Shown here one piece after another: positions 1 through 7,040 of a stretch of 23,317 bases of DNA; the stretch's first letter is position 1, and the number at the start of each line of letters is the position of its first letter. Both the position numbers and the translations under genes were made by a program. The notes under the pieces are model-generated. The model ran no database searches, had not been told where the DNA came from, and worked only from the letters and a program-made list of their open reading frames with translations. Origin of the DNA: Acidobacteriota bacterium (GTDB lineage Bacteria > Acidobacteriota > UBA6911 > JACQSX01); contig JACQGG010000065.1 of assembly GCA_016199665.1 (NCBI GenBank), forward strand, positions 1 through 23,317, written 5' to 3'.

Positions 1-82
1 GCGACAACCCTTTCAGTACATGCAGGACAGTATCGCCAGAGGGGTAGCTCTTGCACAGATTCTGGACGCGGAGGAAAGTCAT
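1..82 (-). CDS. lolD: Lipoprotein-releasing ABC transporter ATP-binding protein LolD, N-terminal fragment
   Basis: Only the first 27 codons are inside the window; the gene continues past the left edge. The ATG at 82 lies 18 nt after the lolC/E stop and in the same frame. The translation begins MTFLRVQNLCKSYPSG and continues VLHVLKGLS. This is the usual first beta strand of LolD/MacB-type ATPases, where NLCKxY is followed by VLxxVS just before the Walker A loop. Walker A itself is not in the window. In the family the protein supplies ATP hydrolysis to the LolCE complex, which pulls lipoproteins out of the inner membrane and hands them to LolA. The position directly after a LolC/E permease supports the call. 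A related export ATPase cannot be excluded on so few residues. Confidence 0.75.
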   Translation of the reverse strand, partial: MTFLRVQNLCKSYPSGDTVLHVLKGLS

Positions 83-100
83 CGCGATCCGCAATCGAAT

Positions 101-1330
101 TCACTCATACCGCAGCGCTTCGACAGGGTCCAGTTGTGCTGCGCTTCTGGCGGGATAAAGAGTCGCCAGAAAGCTGATCAGGACGGCCACAAGGCCGATG
201 ACCGCCACATCTTCCCAGCGTACCCGAAACGGTACGTAAGCGATGGAATAGACGTCCGGCTCAAGGTGAATAATCCGGTAGCGGTTAAGCAGCCAACTGG
301 ACGAGACCCCGCACAAGGTCCCGAGGACCGTCCCAACGACTCCAATGATGATCCCCTGCAGCATGAAGACAGACATGACGGAACGATTTTGCCCGCCCAT
401 GGCGGTGAAGATTGCGATGTCTTTCTGTTTCTCCATCACCATCAGGGTCAGCGTGGTCACGATAGTGAGCGAAGCCACCAGTACAATCAGACCAATGGCT
501 ACAAACATGGCGAGCTTTTCCAATCGAAGCGCCGAAAACAGCGGCCGGTTCAGCTCGATCCAGGTGAGCGCCTGGTAGCCCTCCCCGGCTTTCAGTTCGA
601 GCTGGCGCGCGATGGGACCCGCCTGATAGATATCCTCGATCCTGACCTCGATCCCGGTCACCTGGTCGCTCTTTAAGCGCAGGAGCTGCTGCGCGGTCGA
701 GAGGGACACAAACGCCCAGTTGGCGTCAAAGTCCCACAGACCGGATTCAAAAATGCCCGCCACTTTGAAAAGCTGGCTGCGCGGCGCCCTGCCGAAGGGA
801 GAAAGTTCTCCTTCCGGCGCGACCACTCTCACAAACGAATTCAGTCCCGCGCCCGTCTTCCGGGAGAGTTCCTTGCCGATGAGAATACCCTGGACATCGG
901 ACCCGGAAGCCAGGCTCCGGATGTCACCGCGCGACACGTTGCGGAGAAGCTCGGACACCAGCCCCGCATCCGCCGGATCGACTCCTTTGAGCTGAACGCC
1001 CTGGTTCTGAACGCCGCCCACCAGGAAGACCTGGCCGTAGATCGCCGGAGAGAGCCGCCGAACTCCCTTCAGCCCGTACAGGCGACCGATCAAAGCGGCA
1101 AATTCGGCAATAGGGCGACCGTCGGTCTGCAGCAGGGTGATGTGCGATGTGGCCCCCAGAATCTTGGACTGGAGTTCAACCTGAAAACCAGTGTTTAACG
1201 CCAGGGCAATAATGAGAGCCGCCACCCCCGCGGCCACTCCCAGAATCGAGATCGCTGTAACGACCGAGATCACCGCCTGTTTGCGCCGGGCCCTCAGGTA
1301 GCGGCCGGCAATAAAGAACTCCAGCTTCAT
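101..1330 (-). CDS. lolC: Lipoprotein-releasing ABC transporter permease, LolC/LolE family
   Basis: The 409-residue protein starts MKLEFFIAGRYLRARR, the family's usual N-terminus (FIAxRYLRxxR). A first membrane helix follows at about residues 20-45, then a periplasmic domain of about 220 residues. The C-terminal FtsX-type domain has three helices near 273-299, 321-343 and 374-391, and the protein ends YPARSAAQLDPVEALRYE, a typical MacB/LolC tail. It is expected to act in the inner membrane with LolD to release outer-membrane lipoproteins. It begins 19 nt after the lysS stop and is followed by lolD. With one permease visible it may act as a homodimer, as in bacteria that have a single LolF-type subunit; LolC and LolE cannot be told apart here. 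Confidence 0.9.
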   Translation of the reverse strand: MKLEFFIAGRYLRARRKQAVISVVTAISILGVAAGVAALIIALALNTGFQVELQSKILGATSHITLLQTDGRPIAEFAALIGRLYGLKGVRRLSPAIYGQVFLVGGVQNQGVQLKGVDPADAGLVSELLRNVSRGDIRSLASGSDVQGILIGKELSRKTGAGLNSFVRVVAPEGELSPFGRAPRSQLFKVAGIFESGLWDFDANWAFVSLSTAQQLLRLKSDQVTGIEVRIEDIYQAGPIARQLELKAGEGYQALTWIELNRPLFSALRLEKLAMFVAIGLIVLVASLTIVTTLTLMVMEKQKDIAIFTAMGGQNRSVMSVFMLQGIIIGVVGTVLGTLCGVSSSWLLNRYRIIHLEPDVYSIAYVPFRVRWEDVAVIGLVAVLISFLATLYPARSAAQLDPVEALRYE

Positions 1331-1349
1331 GACATGGACCCGCTTGCAG

Positions 1350-2882
1350 TCATTCGCTCTGCGGCAGGCCGCCGTCGCCGCCGCTGCCGGAACCGCCTTC
1401 CGGCCGCAAATGGGGGAACAGGATGACTTCGCGAATGGAGCGCGTGTTGGTGAGGATCATGGCCAGGCGGTCAATGCCAATTCCTTCTCCCGCAGTAGGA
1501 GGCATGCCGTAGGAAAGAGCGCGAACGTAATCCTCATCCATCCCATGAGCTTCTTCATCGCCTGCCGCTTTCATCTTCAACTGCTCGTCAAATCGGGCCC
1601 GCTGCTCTACAGGATCATTCAACTCGCTGTAGGCATTGGCAACTTCTATCCCTGCGATGAACAGCTCAAACCGCTCCGCCAGAGATGGATCATTGTCGCG
1701 AGTCTTGGAGAGCGGAGACACATCCGCCGGAAAGTCATAGATGATCGTGGGATTCAGCAAGTGAGGCTCCACCACGACTTCGAACAGCCGCCCCAGCAGC
1801 GCGCCCGCCTGCATGGGAGCAAGGTAACCGATTCCACTGGCGTCCAGTATGCTCCGAAGGCGCGCCGGGTCCTTCAGGTCCACCAGCGATGGCTTCTCCG
1901 TCGGCAAGTTCCAAAACCGCAAAATGGAATCGTGAAGCGGGATGCGTTCCCACGTCTCAAAGTCGATGACGCGTCCCTGGTATTGAACCTGACGCGACCC
2001 GGTGACTCGCTCCGCAATCCGGGTCAGCAGCTCCTGGCTGAGTTCCATGAGATCGGCATAATCGCTGTAGGCCTGATAGAACTCAAGCATGGTGAATTCG
2101 GGATTGTGCATGGTGGAGATCCCCTCATTGCGGAAATTGCGATTGATCTCATAAACCCGCGGGAATCCCCCCACTACCAGGCGCTTCAGGTACAGTTCCG
2201 GCGCGATGCGCAGGAACAAAGGGATGCCCAGCGCCTTGTGGAAAGTCTCAAAGGGCCGGGCTGCAGCGCCGCCGGCGATCCGCTGCATCATCGGGGTTTC
2301 AACCTCAATAAAATCCCGGTCGTCAAAAAAACTGCGCATCTCGCGAATAATGACGGCGCGGCGCTTGAAGATCTCTCGCGCCTCCGGATTGGCGATCAAG
2401 TCCACGTAGCGCTGCCGATAGCGGGTCTCCGTGTCTGTCAGGCCGTGCCATTTCTCAGGAAGAGGCAGGAGGCACTTGGCGAGCAAGGACAACTTTTCCA
2501 CCAGGACGGTCAACTCACCGGTCCGGGTGCGGAACATTTCTCCCGTCAGGCCTACCAGGTCGCCGACATCCAGCAACTGATAGAGGCCAAACGTTTGCTC
2601 GCTGACTTTATCCTTCTTAATGTAAATCTGAATTCTGGAATTGCCGTCGGTCACATGCCCAAATGCGGCTTTTCCATGGGCCCGAAGAGCGATGAGGCGG
2701 CCGCAGGTGCAAACCCGAGCCGGCTCTGCTTGCAGCGCTTCATGACTGAGCGGCGCAAACTGCATGACCAGTTGTGAAACCGTGTGGGTATAGGAAAACT
2801 TGTGCGGGTAGGGATCGAAGCCCTCCCGAACCGCGGTTTCCAGTTTCCTTTTTCGCTGTGCAATGGCATCTGTTTCGTGCAT
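1350..2882 (-). CDS. lysS: Lysyl-tRNA synthetase, class II
   Basis: This enzyme charges tRNA-Lys with lysine using ATP. The ATG at 2882 gives MHETDAIAQRKRKLE, then REGFDPYPHKF, matching the usual LysRS start. An upstream in-frame start at 2963 would overlap nusB and add 27 unrelated residues, so it is not used. An N-terminal OB-fold anticodon-binding domain (including GRLIALRAHGKAAFGHV) is followed by the class II core. Motif 2 is FRNEGISTMHNPEFTMLEFY and motif 3 is GIGIDRLAMILTN, followed by SIREVILFPHLRPE. The protein should stop about there, but it carries a further glycine- and serine-rich tail of about 15 residues. It starts 28 nt after the nusB stop. Length (510 residues) is normal. Confidence 0.95.
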   Translation of the reverse strand: MHETDAIAQRKRKLETAVREGFDPYPHKFSYTHTVSQLVMQFAPLSHEALQAEPARVCTCGRLIALRAHGKAAFGHVTDGNSRIQIYIKKDKVSEQTFGLYQLLDVGDLVGLTGEMFRTRTGELTVLVEKLSLLAKCLLPLPEKWHGLTDTETRYRQRYVDLIANPEAREIFKRRAVIIREMRSFFDDRDFIEVETPMMQRIAGGAAARPFETFHKALGIPLFLRIAPELYLKRLVVGGFPRVYEINRNFRNEGISTMHNPEFTMLEFYQAYSDYADLMELSQELLTRIAERVTGSRQVQYQGRVIDFETWERIPLHDSILRFWNLPTEKPSLVDLKDPARLRSILDASGIGYLAPMQAGALLGRLFEVVVEPHLLNPTIIYDFPADVSPLSKTRDNDPSLAERFELFIAGIEVANAYSELNDPVEQRARFDEQLKMKAAGDEEAHGMDEDYVRALSYGMPPTAGEGIGIDRLAMILTNTRSIREVILFPHLRPEGGSGSGGDGGLPQSE

Positions 2883-2910
2883 AACGGCGTCAGAACGCGT
2901 GGCAGAAACC

Positions 2911-3336
2911 CTAGGATCCAACCTCCTGCGACAACTCCTTGCGAATCCCGTCCAGAATTCCATTTACAAACTGCGTGGACTCGTCCGTCGAGAACTTCCG
3001 CGCGATTTCGATCGCCTCATTGATGATCACCGCGGGAGGCGTGGCGCCTTCCAGCAGTTCATAGACCGCCAGCCGCAGGATGTTCCGGTCCACGGCCGCC
3101 ATGCGATCGAGTCTCCAGTGCTGCGCCTGCCGTCGAATCATGTCATCGATGCGAACGATTTGCGTCACGGTTCCGATTGCCAGGGACTCGGCAAATTTTT
3201 TCACCTCTTCGGATTCTTCCTTCCCCTCCCAGAAAGTCTGGTTAACCTCGGCGGGAGCGCTGCCGCTCCCTCCCAGGTCTCGCTGGAACAGCATCTGCAG
3301 GGCGTACTCGCGGGAGTGGCGCCGGGAGCCCATCAT
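2911..3336 (-). CDS. nusB: Transcription antitermination factor NusB
   Basis: The 141-residue product starts MMGSRRHSREYALQMLFQRD, the hallmark RxxARExALQxLY-type helix of NusB that binds boxA RNA. Later parts include DRNILRLAVYELL and PPAVIINEAIEIARKFS, both strongly conserved, and the end FVNGILDGIRKEL. NusB binds NusE (S10) and boxA RNA to keep RNA polymerase processive on rRNA operons. Its ATG overlaps the ribH stop by 4 nt (ATGA), pointing to translational coupling. The ribH-nusB order is common across bacteria. Two consecutive ATG codons are possible starts; the first makes the ATGA overlap. Confidence 0.95.
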   Translation of the reverse strand: MMGSRRHSREYALQMLFQRDLGGSGSAPAEVNQTFWEGKEESEEVKKFAESLAIGTVTQIVRIDDMIRRQAQHWRLDRMAAVDRNILRLAVYELLEGATPPAVIINEAIEIARKFSTDESTQFVNGILDGIRKELSQEVGS

Positions 3337-3815
3337 CGCCTCTTTCGTGCTTTTAGTTTCTTGTAAGTATTCGCCAGATCCACCGCCGCCATGGCTGCGT
3401 CGAATCCCTTGTTGCCGTGTTTCAAACCGGCGCGGTTGACCGCCTGCTCCACGGTGTCGGCCGTGACGATTCCATAGATGATCGGCATCGGGTACTGCAC
3501 CGTCAAACCGGCGAGGGAGCGACTCACCTCCGTTGCGATGTGATCGAAGTGCGGGGTCTCTCCCCGAATCAGAACGCCCAGGCAGATTATCGCGTCAAAC
3601 TTGCCCGATTCGGCCACCTGCTTTGCCGCCTGGGGTATTTCAAACGACCCGGGAACCCGAACCAGGGAAATGTCTTTTTCGCGGGCGCCGCTCCGCCGCA
3701 GCGCGTCCAGAGCTCCCTGCTCCAGTTGCGTGGTCAAGAGACTGTTGAAGCGGGCTACCACGATGGCAAACTTGAGATTGCGCGCGGTCAGTCCCCCTTC
3801 GAAAATTTTCGGCAC
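3333..3815 (-). CDS. ribH: 6,7-dimethyl-8-ribityllumazine synthase
   Basis: Catalyses the penultimate riboflavin step, joining 5-amino-6-ribitylaminouracil and dihydroxybutanone phosphate. Family motifs are clear: FAIVVARFN near the N-terminus, VPGSFEIPQAAKQVA, then LGVLIRGETPHFDHIATEVS, whose His after RGETP is the catalytic His position, and the late GIVTADTVEQA and RAGLKHGNKGFDAA segments. The length, about 160 residues, is usual. The longest reading frame starts at a GTG at 3821, but the Shine-Dalgarno AGAGGAG overlaps that codon; the GTG at 3815 lies 5 nt behind it and is preferred (two residues shorter). Other riboflavin genes are not in the window. It is coupled to nusB downstream. Confidence 0.93.
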   Translation of the reverse strand: MPKIFEGGLTARNLKFAIVVARFNSLLTTQLEQGALDALRRSGAREKDISLVRVPGSFEIPQAAKQVAESGKFDAIICLGVLIRGETPHFDHIATEVSRSLAGLTVQYPMPIIYGIVTADTVEQAVNRAGLKHGNKGFDAAMAAVDLANTYKKLKARKRR

Positions 3816-3820
3816 CTTCA

Positions 3821-3827
3821 CTCCTCT
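3821..3827 (-). promoter_or_regulatory. Shine-Dalgarno that sets the ribH start
   Basis: On the minus strand the sequence is AGAGGAG followed by TGAAG and GTG. The purine run overlaps the first possible GTG (3821), leaving no spacer, but sits 5 nt before the next GTG (3815). This decides the start used for ribH. Confidence 0.6.
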
Positions 3828-3868
3828 GCAAAGATCTGCCGGCCGGCGAACTCAACATTATCGCGCCA

Positions 3869-4651
3869 TTATTTGCCTTGAAACCTTGCCGGACGCTTCT
3901 CCAAAAAAGCCCGCATTCCTTCCTGGCCGTCCTCGGTGGCGAAGCACATTCCAAAAAGAGTGGACTCCAGAAGCAGTCCTTCCTCCAGCGACATTTCCAC
4001 GCCGTTGTGCACCGCCTCCATCGAATAGCGCAGCGCCAGAGGCCCGTTCTTTAGCATCCGACCCAGGAGTTCCCGGCAAACGGGAATCAGGTCTGCCTGT
4101 GCCACCACATGATTGACCAGGCCGATGCGGTACGCTTCCTCCGCCGAGACGGGCTCGCCGAGCAGCAGCATTTCAAGAGCGCGTCCCTCCCCAACCAGGC
4201 GGGGCAGGCGCTGCGTCCCTCCCGCCCCTGGAATGATTCCCAGCTTGGCCTCCGGCTGCCCCAGACTCGCGCCTTGGGAAGCCACGCGCAGGTGGCACGC
4301 CAGGGCCAGCTCGCAACCTCCCCCCAGGGCAAACCCGTTGATCGCCGCAACCACCGGTTTCCCCAGGGTTTCAATCAGGTCGAGGAGCGACTGGAACCGG
4401 CGCGAGAAGTCCCGCGCCTGAAGTGAATTGAAACCGGACATTTCCTGGACGTCCGCCCCGGCGACAAAAGCATGATCGCCGGCGCCGGTTAGAATCACGC
4501 CACCCACCTGCTCCTCGCGCTGCAGTGCCGCCAAGACGGCCCGCAGCTCTTCCAGAATTTCCGAGTTGAGCGCGTTGAGAAACTGCTCGCGACTGATGGT
4601 GACAAGGGCGATGCGATCGACCACTTCCAGTTTCAGACTCGCCAATTCCAC
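3869..4651 (-). CDS. Enoyl-CoA hydratase/isomerase family protein (crotonase)
   Basis: The 260-residue length is typical of single-domain crotonases. The oxyanion-hole segments are visible as FVAGADVQEM (about 62-71) and INGFALGGGCELALACHL (about 104-121). Both glutamates used for hydration in mitochondrial enoyl-CoA hydratase are present, E114 in GGGCEL and E134 in GQPEAKLG, and IPGAGGTQRLPRLVG follows. A true enoyl-CoA hydratase acting on 2-trans-enoyl-CoA is therefore plausible, but the family has many substrates and no other beta-oxidation gene is nearby. The start is GTG at 4651 with AAGGGGAAG just before it, 14 nt after the DUF512 gene's stop. A 3-hydroxybutyryl-CoA dehydratase or methylglutaconyl-CoA hydratase remains possible. 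Confidence 0.88.
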   Translation of the reverse strand: MELASLKLEVVDRIALVTISREQFLNALNSEILEELRAVLAALQREEQVGGVILTGAGDHAFVAGADVQEMSGFNSLQARDFSRRFQSLLDLIETLGKPVVAAINGFALGGGCELALACHLRVASQGASLGQPEAKLGIIPGAGGTQRLPRLVGEGRALEMLLLGEPVSAEEAYRIGLVNHVVAQADLIPVCRELLGRMLKNGPLALRYSMEAVHNGVEMSLEEGLLLESTLFGMCFATEDGQEGMRAFLEKRPARFQGK

Positions 4652-4665
4652 CTTCCCCTTTCCGC

Positions 4666-5994
4666 TCAGCCGAGCGCCGGCTGGCCAGCCAGCCGGCAGA
4701 ACCGGTCAAAAAAAGCGTCGACGGTAAGCCCGCTCTCCAGCACGGGAACGCCGACTTGCTCGGAGATCTGGGCGATCGTGGTGTCGTCAACGAACAAACG
4801 GTCCGCATTGGACACCGCCTCGGAGGGAATCATCAGGAAATCGCCCCGAACTTTCCCCTGCGCCTGCGTTGCAATGTCTCTTCCCGCCAGCAGCCCGGCT
4901 ACGGTGATATCCTCTCCGAGAAAGTCGTTGACGACGGAAAGCAACTCCAGACGGCTTCCACACCTCTGGTTTAGGGCCTGGATGTGGGCGCGCAGAGCCG
5001 CCGCAAACAGCGTGCCGGTTGCCACCGTCCCCTGCAGTCCCTCCAGGCAGAGGCGCGGCACGATTTGAAGGTTCCGGCTGAAGTCCTCGGCAAACAGCCT
5101 GACCATTCCGATTCCATCCTCCGTCAGCGGGAATCCATCATAGTGCCGGGCCGGCGGAAGCGGCCGGCCGGTGACAATGTAAAACTCGTCGGCCAGGTAG
5201 GCGAACGTGCAGCCGGATCGCCTTCGAAACTCATCCTGATAGGGCGCGACCTGATCGATGACCGCCTCGCAGAACTCGCCAGTCACCGGCACCAGGCCAT
5301 CCAGGGAACTTCTGTGCCGGGAGAGTCCCAGCGGAACAATGGAAACGCTGGCGACTCCCGGGTAGTAGCGGTGCAGATCAAAAACCGTCCGCTGCAGGAC
5401 CGGACCGTCATTGTAAGTGGGACAGAGCACGACCTGTGTATGCAAAGTGATGCCGCCGGCCACGAGCTTCTCAAATTTCTCGCGGAATCCCCCGTCTCCG
5501 GCGCGGCCGAGCATCCGGTTGCGCACCTCGAGATCGGTAGCATGGACAGAAACGTAAAGCGGGCCCAGCCTCTGTTCAATGATGCGGTCGATTTCGCCGG
5601 AACGCATATTGGTCAGGGTGATGTAGTTGCCGTGCAGGAATGAAAGCCGATAGTCATCATCTTTGAACTGCAGGCCGCTGCGCGCGCGCGCCGGAAGCTG
5701 GTCAACAAAGCAGAAAACACACTTGTTATTGCATCCTTTGGTTCGAAAATCCTCGATCTCAATTCCCAGATCTTCTCCTGCCAGGTCCAGATCCAGGTCC
5801 CAGACTGCTTCACCCCCGGATGAGCCGGCGGCCTTCTTCAATCGCAGCACAAAACGATCCTGTGCGGTCTGAAAACGCAGGTCGATGACGTCGCGAATCG
5901 GCCGCTGATTGACGGAAATGATTTCGTCACTGACCTGGATCCCCGCTTCCTCGGCAATCGAGTTCTCTTCAACGCGCGTGATTTTGACAGCCAT
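4666..5994 (-). CDS. PDZ and radical SAM domain protein of the DUF512 family
   Basis: The protein from MAVKITRVEE is about 442 residues. An N-terminal PDZ-like segment (about 1-55, with VEENSIAEEAGIQVSDEII) leads to a radical SAM core whose iron-sulfur cysteines are C88, C92 and C95 in GCNNKCVFCFVDQLP. This is a CX3CX2C motif as in this family. The C-terminal part (about 280-440) matches the DUF512 layout, ending in VPVLESGLTVDAFFDRF. The reaction is not known to me. A longer frame opens at a GTG at 6123, but its extra 43 residues look like translated noncoding DNA and would displace the PDZ domain from the N-terminus, so the ATG at 5994 is chosen. It lies in a run with pgsA and the hydratase gene. 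Confidence 0.88.
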   Translation of the reverse strand: MAVKITRVEENSIAEEAGIQVSDEIISVNQRPIRDVIDLRFQTAQDRFVLRLKKAAGSSGGEAVWDLDLDLAGEDLGIEIEDFRTKGCNNKCVFCFVDQLPARARSGLQFKDDDYRLSFLHGNYITLTNMRSGEIDRIIEQRLGPLYVSVHATDLEVRNRMLGRAGDGGFREKFEKLVAGGITLHTQVVLCPTYNDGPVLQRTVFDLHRYYPGVASVSIVPLGLSRHRSSLDGLVPVTGEFCEAVIDQVAPYQDEFRRRSGCTFAYLADEFYIVTGRPLPPARHYDGFPLTEDGIGMVRLFAEDFSRNLQIVPRLCLEGLQGTVATGTLFAAALRAHIQALNQRCGSRLELLSVVNDFLGEDITVAGLLAGRDIATQAQGKVRGDFLMIPSEAVSNADRLFVDDTTIAQISEQVGVPVLESGLTVDAFFDRFCRLAGQPALG

Positions 5995-6150
5995 AGGCCA
6001 CAGTCTTGTCTGGGAGGATCGAGGTCGGCCGGCGGCGATCCGGCCTGCAGGTTGCCCGGCGCCGCCTTGCCGCGACCCGGCGATGAAAGAGGCCGGGCCG
6101 CCGTAAGTGAAGTCTTTCCCCACCCTGCTCGAGACTTTCCCCCTTGAGCT

Positions 6151-6723
6151 CTACACTTTGATGTCCTGCTGCATGTTGAGCGTCTTCATGGTTCGCAGCA
6201 GGTAGTGTAACCCAGAAGCGACGGTGAACCCAAAGGCCGTTCCCAGTATCGCGCGGTACTGGGGCACCGCGTAACCCAGAGTGTTGCCGGCCAGCGCGGC
6301 GACCACGACCCCCACCTGCATCAGCGTCGTCAGCTTTCCAAGCAAGGTAGGCGGAAAAACCCGGCGACCCGATGTCAGGTTAATGAGCAGGACCGTCAAG
6401 ACGATCAGGACGTCGCGGCTGATGGCCGCAATGGTCAGCCAGAGGGGGATGCGAACCGGCAAATCGAGCGAGCCGAATGAGAAGACGATGAAGGCGGCGG
6501 TCAACAGCAGTTTGTCCGCCATCGGGTCCAGAAATGCTCCCAGCGCCGTCTTCTGGCCAAACCGCCGGGCGATCAGGCCATCCAGCGCGTCCGAGACGCC
6601 CGCCACGACAAACACCAGCAGCCCGTAGTCGAAATAGCGGTAGACAATCAGCAGCACGAACAGCGGGATCATCGCCATTCGCAGGATGGTCAACTGGTTT
6701 GCGTGTGTCCATTGAGAGGCCAT
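6151..6723 (-). CDS. pgsA: CDP-diacylglycerol--glycerol-3-phosphate 3-phosphatidyltransferase
   Basis: The 190-residue membrane protein starts MASQWTHANQLTILRMAMIP, the usual PgsA opening (NxLTxxRxxxxP). The CDP-alcohol phosphotransferase signature DGLIARRFGQKTALGAFLDP continues MAD and fits DGxxARx8Gx3Dx3D exactly, with all metal-binding aspartates present. It makes phosphatidylglycerol phosphate from CDP-diacylglycerol and glycerol-3-phosphate, the first step to phosphatidylglycerol and cardiolipin. The reading frame extends upstream to 6990, but those residues look noncoding; the ATG at 6723 is preferred. It is the first gene after a 317-nt gap, so it may have its own promoter. The chemistry could also be phosphatidylserine or inositol synthesis, but the N-terminus favours PgsA. 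Confidence 0.9.
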   Translation of the reverse strand: MASQWTHANQLTILRMAMIPLFVLLIVYRYFDYGLLVFVVAGVSDALDGLIARRFGQKTALGAFLDPMADKLLLTAAFIVFSFGSLDLPVRIPLWLTIAAISRDVLIVLTVLLINLTSGRRVFPPTLLGKLTTLMQVGVVVAALAGNTLGYAVPQYRAILGTAFGFTVASGLHYLLRTMKTLNMQQDIKV

Positions 6724-7040
6724 AGGCTTACAAACCGCACCCAGGGGAAATGGGGGCCAGAATTCCGCCTGCCGCTTCCCACTCGCGGAAAATATATCAC
6801 GAGGGAAAAGTAGTGGTAGTGAAAGAAACTGACAACAGAACTGGCCAGGACGAGCATTGATACTCGATCGGCAGAATCCACGCGCAAGCGTCAGAACCGC
6901 GACGGTCAAGGGAGCGGCAGGGAGAATGTGACTCGAATAAATCAGAGCGCTTCGGGAGCAACGTTCTCCGTGCCGCTCCTTGGCGATCACGGTTCCGCCG
7001 GCAATATTGTCAAGGTCGCAAGCTCCACACGGCTCGCCGG
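6724..7040. other. 317-nt intergenic region between pgsA and ptsI
   Basis: No credible coding frame was found. The half near ptsI holds a long inverted repeat (6911-6979). The half near pgsA includes an AT-richer stretch (about 6785-6840) with TATATT on the minus strand at 6791-6796, a possible -10 element for pgsA; no convincing -35 element lies 16 to 18 nt upstream. The region probably separates the pts transcription unit from the pgsA unit. Confidence 0.6.
6911..6979 (-). other. Long inverted repeat (hairpin) downstream of ptsI
   Basis: The arms are GGAGCGGCAGGGAGAA (6911-6926) and TTCTCCGTGCCGCTCC (6964-6979), which pair over 16 positions with one mismatch around a 37-nt loop. It starts 62 nt past the ptsI stop codon in the direction of transcription. 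There is no U-run after it, so it is not a classic intrinsic terminator. It could be a 3'-end stabilising structure, an attenuator or part of a small RNA. Confidence 0.6.

Noticed and set aside
1329..2777. 482-codon plus-strand open frame
   Set aside because: It is antisense to lysS, which shows all class II synthetase motifs; the plus-strand translation has no recognisable domain and reflects high-GC shadowing.
6724..6990. N-terminal extension of PgsA
   Set aside because: The added 89 residues have no resemblance to the family, while MASQWTHANQLTILR is a standard PgsA start.
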